Assembly: GCA_036796555.1 (NCBI GenBank)
Contig: DAIRCS010000117.1
Location: 1 to 11,318 of the forward strand
Origin: JAJXWB01 sp036796555
GTDB taxonomy: Bacteria; Pseudomonadota; Alphaproteobacteria; Rhizobiales; Beijerinckiaceae
Length of the DNA stretch: 11,318 nt
Reading direction: 5' to 3'
The translations under genes and the position numbers were made by a program. Shown here piece after piece: positions 7,044-11,318 of the stretch. The notes beneath the pieces were generated by a model, which saw only the letters and a list, made by a program, of their open reading frames with translations, was not told the origin of the DNA and ran no database searches. Position 1 is the first letter of the stretch; the number at the start of each line of letters is the position of its first letter.

Positions 7044-7749
7044 ATGCCCGTTCATTTCCTGTGGTTCCTGCTCGACTGGCGCGGCCGGATCAGCCGCAGC
7101 GCCTATCGCATCGCCATGCTGATCCTGGCGCTGCTCGTCGCCTCGCTCCAACTGGCGCCGGACAAGCTGCACGGGATGCTCGTCGGCATTCTCCTCGCGC
7201 AACTCGTCGTGCAGGCGGCGCTCGACGCCAAGCGCCTGCACGATATCGGCTTCAGCGCGATCTGGGTTCCCGCGGTCAGCCTGGCCTGCATCGGCGGCGC
7301 GGCGGCGTTGGCCTCGCTGGCGCCGGACGCGCTGGCGCTGGTCGGCCAGCACGCGCACGACATTCTCGGGCCCGCCGCGGACAAGGGCGGGCCGCTGGCG
7401 GTTACGCTCGCCGGGCTGGAGGCGGGCACGCCGCTGCGCCCCCCCCCCCTCCGGGGGCCCGAAACNNNNNNNNNNNNNNGGCGCCGTGCTGCGCTCCTCG
7501 CTGCTCTGGGCGCCGAAATCGAACGCCGGCGGCGACGCCTACGCCTACGAGCCCGGCAAGGGACGGCTGGCGGCGATCGACGCGGCGGCTGCCGCCGGCC
7601 CGAATGCCGACGCCCTGATCGCAAAGGCGCTGGCCGCGCAGAAGGCGAACGAGATTCACGGAGCCGCGCAATCGCGGCCGACCGGGACGCCGGCGCGCAC
7701 AGCGACTTTCGGCGCGCGCAAGACGTTTGGCACGCGCAGGTCGGCATGA
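7044..7749 (+). CDS. DUF805-family membrane protein, interrupted by an assembly gap
   Basis: The first part (7044 to about 7430) encodes a DUF805-like membrane protein: MPVHFLWFLLDWRGRISRSAY matches the family's FxGRxxRxxYW entry, and KRLHDIG at 63-69 is its second hallmark. Hydrophobic segments lie at about 23-38, 43-60 and 71-92. GGGAG at 7033-7037 precedes the ATG by 6 nt. An 11-base C-run at 7439-7449 and then 14 Ns interrupt the frame. After the gap a different frame (from 7480 to TGA 7747-7749) continues with good GC3 codons and a plausible Ala-rich soluble tail. I read this as one gene whose middle is missing or mis-assembled, not a natural frameshift. The function of DUF805 proteins is unknown. 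Two adjacent genes cannot be excluded. Confidence 0.7.
7466..7479. other. Assembly gap (14 Ns) after a C-run/G-run
   Basis: Fourteen undetermined bases follow an 11-base C homopolymer and a CCCC-TCC-GGGGG-like palindrome (7439-7457). The true missing length is unknown, and the bases just left of the gap are suspect because the reading frame differs on the two sides. Confidence 0.95.
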
Positions 7750-7752
7750 CGG

Positions 7753-8490
7753 TCAGGCCGCGACGGTCGGCCCGAAAATCTCCTCGAAGGCGCCGCGCAT
7801 CGCCACGTCCACGTCATGCATCGTCACGGGCAGGCCGAGGTCGGCGAGGCTCGTGACTCCATAATGGCTCTCGCGCACGCCGCAGGGCGTGATGCCGGAG
7901 AAGTGCACGAGATCTGGCTCCACATTGAGCGAGACGCCGTGGAACGTCACCCATTGCCGCACGCGGATGCCGATGGCGGCGATCTTGTCTTCCGCCGTTT
8001 CGCCGGACGGCCCTGCCGGCTTGTCGGGGCGGCGCGTCCAGACGCCGACGCGGTCCTCGCGGCGCTCGCCCTTCACGTTGAAGGCGGCCAGCGTTGCGAT
8101 GATCCAGGCTTCCAGCGTGGCGACGAAGGCGCGCACGTCCTGCCGGCGACGCCTGAGGTCCAGCATGACGTAGCCGACGCGCTGGCCGGGGCCATGGTAG
8201 GTGAACTGGCCGCCGCGCCCGGTCTCGAACACGGGGAATCGCGCGTCGAGCAGATCGCCCGGCCTGGCCGACGTGCCGGACGTGTAGAGCGGCGGGTGTT
8301 CGAGCAGCCACACGCGCTCGGGCGCCTCGCCGCGGGCGATCTGCGCGGCGCGGGCCTCCATTTCGGCCAGGGCCCGCTCGTAGGGCACGAGCGCGTCGGT
8401 CACGGCCCATTCGACCGGCGGCGCGCCGGGGCGGGCGAAAAATCGCGCGTCGAGCGCGTCGCGGGTCGGCGCGGGAGCGATGGCGGACAT
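7753..8490 (-). CDS. lipB: Octanoyltransferase LipB (lipoate biosynthesis)
   Basis: The 245-residue enzyme moves octanoyl from acyl carrier protein to lipoyl domains of 2-oxoacid dehydrogenases and GcvH, the first step of de novo lipoate synthesis. Motifs are the substrate loop GRGGQFTYHGPGQRVGY at 91-107, the lysine-containing segment DKIAAIGIRV with catalytic K169, FHGVSLNV at 183-190, and GITPCGV with the acyl-thioester cysteine C203. All key residues are present. An insertion around 145-165 (RPDKPAGPSG) is of the kind seen in alphaproteobacterial LipB. The start is ATG 8490, without an obvious Shine-Dalgarno. It is convergent with the DUF805 gene (3 bp between stops) and divergent from vapB. 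Confidence 0.96.
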   Translation of the reverse strand: MSAIAPAPTRDALDARFFARPGAPPVEWAVTDALVPYERALAEMEARAAQIARGEAPERVWLLEHPPLYTSGTSARPGDLLDARFPVFETGRGGQFTYHGPGQRVGYVMLDLRRRRQDVRAFVATLEAWIIATLAAFNVKGERREDRVGVWTRRPDKPAGPSGETAEDKIAAIGIRVRQWVTFHGVSLNVEPDLVHFSGITPCGVRESHYGVTSLADLGLPVTMHDVDVAMRGAFEEIFGPTVAA

Positions 8491-8520
8491 GGGAGAAGCT
8501 TTAGCGAAAGGCGGGGCGCT

Positions 8521-8549
8521 TGGACAGGCGGGGCGGAAAATGGTAGAAT
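8521..8549 (+). promoter_or_regulatory. vapBC promoter
   Basis: TGGACA at 8521-8526 and TAGAAT at 8544-8549 each match the sigma-70 consensus at five of six bases and are 17 bp apart. Transcription would begin near 8556. AGGAAGGG at 8556-8563 then serves as the ribosome site 7 nt before the vapB ATG. Confidence 0.65.
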
Positions 8550-8570
8550 TCTCCGAGGAAGGGTAGAATT
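8542..8570 (+). repeat. 9-bp direct repeat at 20-bp period in the vapBC control region
   Basis: GGTAGAATT occurs at 8542-8550 and again at 8562-8570, exactly 20 bp (about two helical turns) apart. The first copy contains the -10 hexamer and begins an AGAATTCT palindrome (8545-8552); the second abuts the vapB ATG. Placement on one face of the helix over the promoter suits cooperative binding of a ribbon-helix-helix antitoxin and its toxin complex. Confidence 0.6.
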
Positions 8571-8825
8571 ATGGGTCTCAATATCAAGAACCCCGAGACG
8601 GAGCGGTTGATCGCCGAACTCGCCCGGCTCGAGGGCCGCAGCAAGACGGCTGTGGTGACAGAGGCGGTGCGAGAAAGGCTCGAACGGCTCGAGAAGGACG
8701 GCAGGGGCGACTTTGTCGAAGATGTCCTCGCGATCGGGCGCGATTGCGCAAGCCGGCTCGACCCGGAGACGCTGGCGCTCGACCACGGCGAATATCTCTA
8801 CGACGAGAACGGTCTGCCGAAGTGA
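8571..8825 (+). CDS. vapB: VapB-type antitoxin (PSK/Rv0623-like)
   Basis: The 84-residue protein begins MGLNIKNPETERLIAELARL, the N-terminal pattern of the VapB antitoxins often annotated as PSK-operon transcription factors. A ribbon-helix-helix-like DNA-binding/dimer region spans about residues 1-45 (with the TEAVRERLERL helix). A C-terminal toxin-binding tail is rich in acid and aromatic residues (DHGEYLYDENGLPK). It neutralises VapC and should autoregulate the operon via the direct repeats upstream. Its TGA stop overlaps the GTG start of vapC in a GTGA, indicating translational coupling. Confidence 0.93.
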   Translation: MGLNIKNPETERLIAELARLEGRSKTAVVTEAVRERLERLEKDGRGDFVEDVLAIGRDCASRLDPETLALDHGEYLYDENGLPK

Positions 8826-9214
8826 TCGTCGATACCTCGGCGCTGGTAGCGATCCTGCGCAATGAACCGGAGGCCGAGGCCTTCGCGGAGGTCCTGCGAG
8901 GCGCGGAGGCGCGGCGCATTTCCGCCGCCGCCTATGTCGAGGTCGCAGCAGTCGTCGACCGGCCGCATGATCCCATCGCATCGCGCAGGCTCGACCAGTT
9001 GCTGGAGCGGATAGAGGCGATCATCGAGCCCGTCACCGCCGAGCAGGCGCGGCTTGCGCGCGAGGCCTATCGCGATTTCGGGCGCGGCTCGGGCCATCCC
9101 GCGCGGCTGAATTTCGGCGATTGCTTCGCCTATGCGCTCGCCAAGGCGCTGAACGAACCATTGCTGTTCAAGGGCGCCGACTTCGCCCACACCGATGTGA
9201 AACGGGCGGTTTGA
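8822..9214 (+). CDS. vapC: VapC toxin, PIN-domain ribonuclease
   Basis: The 130-residue PIN domain starts at GTG 8822 (MIVDTSALVAIL), overlapping the vapB stop by 4 nt. The acidic active-site residues expected for Mg-dependent PIN nucleases are all present: D4 in VDTSA, E40 in YVEVA, D100 in NFGDCFAYALAKAL and D120 in KGADFAHTD. VapC toxins cleave tRNA or rRNA; the target here is unknown. The conserved G-D-C-x-x-Y-A-L-A-K block and LLFKGADF ending are typical of the VapC group paired with PSK-type VapB. The gene appears intact and full length. A tRNA-Leu gene follows 110 bp downstream. Confidence 0.95.
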   Translation: MIVDTSALVAILRNEPEAEAFAEVLRGAEARRISAAAYVEVAAVVDRPHDPIASRRLDQLLERIEAIIEPVTAEQARLAREAYRDFGRGSGHPARLNFGDCFAYALAKALNEPLLFKGADFAHTDVKRAV

Positions 9215-9252
9215 AAGCGACGCCGGTCGGCGCGGAAAGCGTCGGCGAAGGC

Positions 9253-9280
9253 TTGCAACGGGCGGGGGCGTTTGCTAGAC
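9253..9280 (+). promoter_or_regulatory. Candidate promoter of tRNA-Leu
   Basis: TTGCAA at 9253-9258 is followed by 16 bp and CTAGAC at 9275-9280, preceded by TG (9273-9274), an extended -10 arrangement. Transcription would begin near 9287, giving a precursor with a leader of roughly 37 nt. The -10 is imperfect, so confidence is modest. Confidence 0.4.
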
Positions 9281-9291
9281 GACGCCTGCCG

Positions 9292-9316
9292 ATGCGCCGG
9301 CCCCAAACCGGCGCAT
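9292..9316 (+). repeat. 9-bp hairpin in the leader of tRNA-Leu
   Basis: ATGCGCCGG at 9292-9300 pairs perfectly with CCGGCGCAT at 9308-9316 around CCCCAAA, then TTTGAC. It ends 7 nt before the mature tRNA. With only three Ts it could be a weak terminator for vapBC, or a structure in the tRNA precursor. Confidence 0.5.
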
Positions 9317-9323
9317 TTGACTT

Positions 9324-9408
9324 GCGGTCGTGGCGGAATTGGTAGACGCGCTAGCTTGAGGTGCTAGTTGGGCAACCAGTGGAGGTTCGAGTCCTCTCGA
9401 CCGCACCA
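9324..9408 (+). tRNA. tRNA-Leu (anticodon GAG)
   Basis: This is a complete 85-nt class II tRNA. The acceptor stem GCGGTCG (9324-9330) pairs with CGACCGC (9398-9404), followed by discriminator A and an encoded CCA (9406-9408). The anticodon stem CTAGC/GCTAG (9351-9355 with 9363-9367) holds loop TTGAGGT with anticodon GAG at 9358-9360, reading CUC/CUU leucine codons. The long variable arm has stem TGG/CCA with loop GCAA (9369-9378), as expected for leucine. The T-loop is TTCGAGT at 9386-9392. Confidence 0.97.
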
Positions 9409-9432
9409 AGCGCTTAAGCTGCGCAGATGACA

Positions 9433-9466
9433 AAAGCCCGGTTCGCGAGAACCGGGCTTTGTTTTT
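9433..9466. terminator. Bidirectional rho-independent terminator between tRNA-Leu and the minus-strand secreted protein gene
   Basis: A perfect 12-bp stem (9433-9444 with 9449-9460) closes on the tetraloop GCGA. On the plus strand it is followed by GTTTTT, and on the minus strand by TTTTG after extension, so it can end both the tRNA transcript and the convergent gene that stops at 9477. Confidence 0.9.
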
Positions 9467-9476
9467 GGCGTCGCCG

Positions 9477-10142
9477 TCAGTTCGAGGCGAAACAATACAG
9501 CAGGCCGCCGCCGCCGGTGGCGTTGAGCGCCGGAATGCTGCAGCCGCGGCTCGGATGCGACGAGTTCCAGGAATGCGAGGACACGTCGTCGCGCAGGCCC
9601 ATGCGGTCGGAATGGCCAACCATGGCCGAGCCGTCCGCGCCGCCCTTGGTCCAGTTGCCGCAGGTCATGTCCTTGTCGGCGGGGAGCGCCTTGCCCTCCA
9701 TGTCCGAGCCCGTCAGCACGTCATGGTTGTTGTTGTTGAAGCCGGCGCCCGCGATCTTCGCGCCGCGCTCGGTCAGCGAATTGTCGATCGAGAGCTTGGC
9801 GTCCTTGTGCAATTCGTCGACGCTGGCGGCGATCTGGACCCCCTTGGCGTTCTTCCAGGGGCCCTGGCCGATGCGGTCGCGCGCGTTCACCGCGCCCGCG
9901 CCCTGCGTGGAAAGATACGCCTTCCAGGTTTTGGCTCCCGCGCCGGCCGTCGTCGCCAAGGTCTGGCAGAGCTTGTCGGCGCCCTCGAGGCCGCCGAGAT
10001 TGGCGCCGTCGGGGCCGGGCTTCGAGCTGACGAAAAAGGTCATGTCCGGAAATTGCGGCGGGCCTTGCTGCGCCTCGGCGGCGCCGGCCCAGATCGCCCC
10101 GGACAGAACCGCCGCCAGGCCGATGATATTGCGATTTTGCAT
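9477..10142 (-). CDS. Secreted four-cysteine lectin/endostatin-like protein
   Basis: This 221-residue exported protein has a Sec signal peptide MQNRNIIGLAAVLSGAIWAG with likely cleavage after AEA (residue 24). GGAGG (complement of 10153-10157) is 10 nt before ATG 10142, fixing this start over longer frames. The mature part reads like bacterial proteins with a C-type-lectin/endostatin (collagen NC10) or DUF1554-like fold: FFVSSKPGPDGANLGGLEGADKLC near its start, KTWKAYLST, NARDRIGQGPW, and a C-terminal NSSHPSRGCSIPAL...LYCFAS. The cysteines are C59, C161, C201 and C217, enough for an outer and an inner disulfide. A run of four Asn (136-139) is unusual. The ligand and role are unknown; family placement is from motif memory, not a search. 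It is probably periplasmic or released. Confidence 0.8.
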   Translation of the reverse strand: MQNRNIIGLAAVLSGAIWAGAAEAQQGPPQFPDMTFFVSSKPGPDGANLGGLEGADKLCQTLATTAGAGAKTWKAYLSTQGAGAVNARDRIGQGPWKNAKGVQIAASVDELHKDAKLSIDNSLTERGAKIAGAGFNNNNHDVLTGSDMEGKALPADKDMTCGNWTKGGADGSAMVGHSDRMGLRDDVSSHSWNSSHPSRGCSIPALNATGGGGLLYCFASN

Positions 10143-10173
10143 GATTGGTCGTCCTCCCTGTTTGCTTGCAGGG

Positions 10174-10203
10174 ATCACATGTCCTCGGCCGCCGGCGGTC
10201 AAA
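10174..10203 (-). promoter_or_regulatory. Weak candidate promoter for the secreted protein gene
   Basis: On the reverse strand TTGACC (10203-10198) is followed after 18 bp by TGTGAT (10179-10174), about 31 nt upstream of the ATG. The spacer contains the perfect palindrome CCGCCGGCGG (10189-10198). The rest of the 185-bp divergent gap shows no convincing forward promoter for the SDR gene. Confidence 0.3.
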
Positions 10204-10327
10204 ACACGATTCGGTGAAGCCGTGCGCATCGGCGCCAGCGACGCCTTGCCATGCCGCAAATGCGCTTGTGGCGCGCGCGGCGGCTGCGCCACTATGCTCG
10301 CCAATCAACACAGGGGAATCGTCCGAC

Positions 10328-11101
10328 ATGAGTTCATCGTCCAGGCCGGTTGCGGTCGTCACGGGATCGTCCGCCGGCATCGGCGCGGCGACCGCGCTGA
10401 AGTTCGCCGAGGGCGGCTACAACGTGGTCGTCAATTACTCGCGCGATCCGGCGCCGGCGCTGGAGGTGGCGACCGCCTGCCGCAAGGCCGGCGCGGAGGT
10501 CGAGACGATCAAGGCGGACGTCTCGTCGGACGCCGACTGCAGGATGATGGTCGAGATGGTCGGGAAGCGCTGGGGCCGCGCGAACCATCTGGTCAATAAT
10601 GCGGGGCGCACCAAGTTCGTCGACCAACGCAATCTCGACGGCCTGTCGGCCGAAGATTTCCAGTCGATCTACGCCGTCAACGTGATCGGCGCCTTCCAGA
10701 TGTCGCGCGCCTTCGCGCCCATGCTGCGCAAGGAGAAAGGCGCCTCGATCGTCAACGTGTCCTCGATCGCCGCGGTCGCGGGGCGCGGCTCGTCCATCGC
10801 CTACATGGCGTCCAAGGGCGCGCTCAACACGATGACGATCGCGCTTGCGCGCGCGCTTGGCCCCGAGATACGCGTCAACGGCGTCGGCCCCGGCATGATC
10901 GAATCCGACTGGCTGAAGAACGGCTATGGCGCGGAAGCCTATGAAGCCATGGGCAAGATGTACCGTGGCGTTTCGGCGCTGAGCGCGACGATCGCGCCGG
11001 AGGACGTCGCCCAAACGATCTACGCGCTGTGCACAGCCTTCCCGAAGACAACGGGCGAAACCGTGCTAGTGGATGCAGGATTCCGCATCCAGAAGGCATA
11101 G
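10328..11101 (+). CDS. Short-chain dehydrogenase/reductase (SDR) family oxidoreductase
   Basis: The 257-residue protein is a classical SDR: cofactor motif TGSSAGIG at 12-19, structural NNAG at 90-93, and a catalytic tetrad of N118, S146, Y159 and K163 (YMASK). The residue after the second beta-strand (NYSRD, residues 36-40) suggests NADP(H) preference because of the Ser/Arg pair, which is inference. The length matches 3-oxoacyl-ACP reductase-like SDRs, but the substrate cannot be told. AGGGGAA at 10312-10318 precedes ATG 10328 by about 10 nt. It is followed after 5 nt by an acyltransferase gene, so the pair likely forms an operon, hinting at a lipid-related role. Confidence 0.92.
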   Translation: MSSSSRPVAVVTGSSAGIGAATALKFAEGGYNVVVNYSRDPAPALEVATACRKAGAEVETIKADVSSDADCRMMVEMVGKRWGRANHLVNNAGRTKFVDQRNLDGLSAEDFQSIYAVNVIGAFQMSRAFAPMLRKEKGASIVNVSSIAAVAGRGSSIAYMASKGALNTMTIALARALGPEIRVNGVGPGMIESDWLKNGYGAEAYEAMGKMYRGVSALSATIAPEDVAQTIYALCTAFPKTTGETVLVDAGFRIQKA

Positions 11102-11106
11102 AACAT

Positions 11107-11318
11107 TTGGATATTCACACGGCCGGCGATCTCGCCGGAACGGCGACCACGGTCGGAGACCGGGTCGCGCGGCGCGGCAATGCGCTCTCGCAATGGCTCG
11201 GCCGCACGATGCTGCGGCTGATGGGCTGGACTGTCCAGGGCCCGATCGCCGACCTGCCGAAGATGGTGATGATCGGCGCGCCGCACACCAGCAACATGGA
11301 CGGCGTGCTGGCGATCGC
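11107..11318 (+). CDS. PlsC-type lysophospholipid acyltransferase, N-terminal part
   Basis: An open frame from TTG 11107 runs off the window (70 codons). It contains LMGWTVQGPIADLPKMVMIG followed by APHTSNMDG, whose H60-x4-D65 is the catalytic HX4D motif of glycerolipid acyltransferases (1-acylglycerol-3-phosphate acyltransferase family). The PHTSN variant with a GWxxxG lead-in is typical of a PlsC-like branch rather than canonical PlsC (NHxSxxD). No in-frame ATG precedes the motif except at M35 and M39. TTG 11107 has AGAAGG at 11091-11096, 10 nt upstream, overlapping the end of the SDR gene, so I take it as the start. Expected to be membrane-associated. The specific substrate is unknown. Confidence 0.82.
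   Translation, partial: MDIHTAGDLAGTATTVGDRVARRGNALSQWLGRTMLRLMGWTVQGPIADLPKMVMIGAPHTSNMDGVLAI

Noticed and set aside
9215..9323. Attachment site or duplicated tRNA end near tRNA-Leu
   Set aside because: I saw no second copy of the tRNA 3' end and no integrase gene in the window.
9427..10599. 390-codon plus-strand frame overlapping the secreted protein gene
   Set aside because: It starts inside the terminator hairpin and is antisense to a gene with a signal peptide, ribosome site and own terminator.

Overview
This is a GC-rich chromosomal window from a draft assembly (14 Ns at 7466-7479). Gene content points to an alphaproteobacterium, most likely Hyphomicrobiales (Rhizobiales), possibly a methanotroph/methylotroph relative of Methylocystis or Beijerinckiaceae. 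That placement is inferred from protein flavour only: alphaproteobacterial-type PccA and LipB, the MarR-tautomerase pair and the cysteine-free MqsA-like antitoxin. No marker gene here fixes the genus.

Layout, left to right. The 5' end of a membrane dipeptidase (peptidase M19) gene leaves the window on the minus strand. Divergent to it are a PaaI-type hotdog thioesterase and an uncharacterised 153-residue protein. Next is an mqsR-mqsA toxin-antitoxin operon with a plausible operator, then the biotin-carrying alpha subunit of propionyl-CoA carboxylase (pccA), closed by a textbook terminator. A MarR regulator and a tautomerase follow as a two-gene operon, with a perfect palindrome inside the predicted promoter. 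Convergent to it is a 45-residue single-pass membrane protein with a strong Shine-Dalgarno, and possibly a tiny cysteine/glycine-rich ORF.

A compact forward run follows: gamma-glutamylcyclotransferase-like protein, panC, acylphosphatase and a DUF805 membrane protein, the last broken by the assembly gap. lipB is convergent to it. A vapB-vapC toxin-antitoxin operon has a 9-bp direct repeat at a 20-bp period across its promoter and leader. After it come tRNA-Leu(GAG) and a bidirectional terminator shared with a minus-strand secreted, four-cysteine, lectin/endostatin-like protein. The window ends with an SDR oxidoreductase followed closely by the start of a PlsC-type acyltransferase.

Most genes are ordinary core metabolism: coenzyme A synthesis (panC), lipoate synthesis (lipB), propionyl-CoA carboxylation (pccA) and lipid acylation. 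The accessory flavour comes from two type II toxin-antitoxin modules about 7 kb apart, one next to a tRNA gene, and from two small minus-strand ORFs at 5070-5317. I see no transposase, phage, CRISPR or integrase, and nothing amounting to a clearly new multi-gene system. The best leads are the zinc-ligand-free MqsA, the promoter architectures with apparently leaderless starts, and the small membrane and cysteine-rich ORFs.
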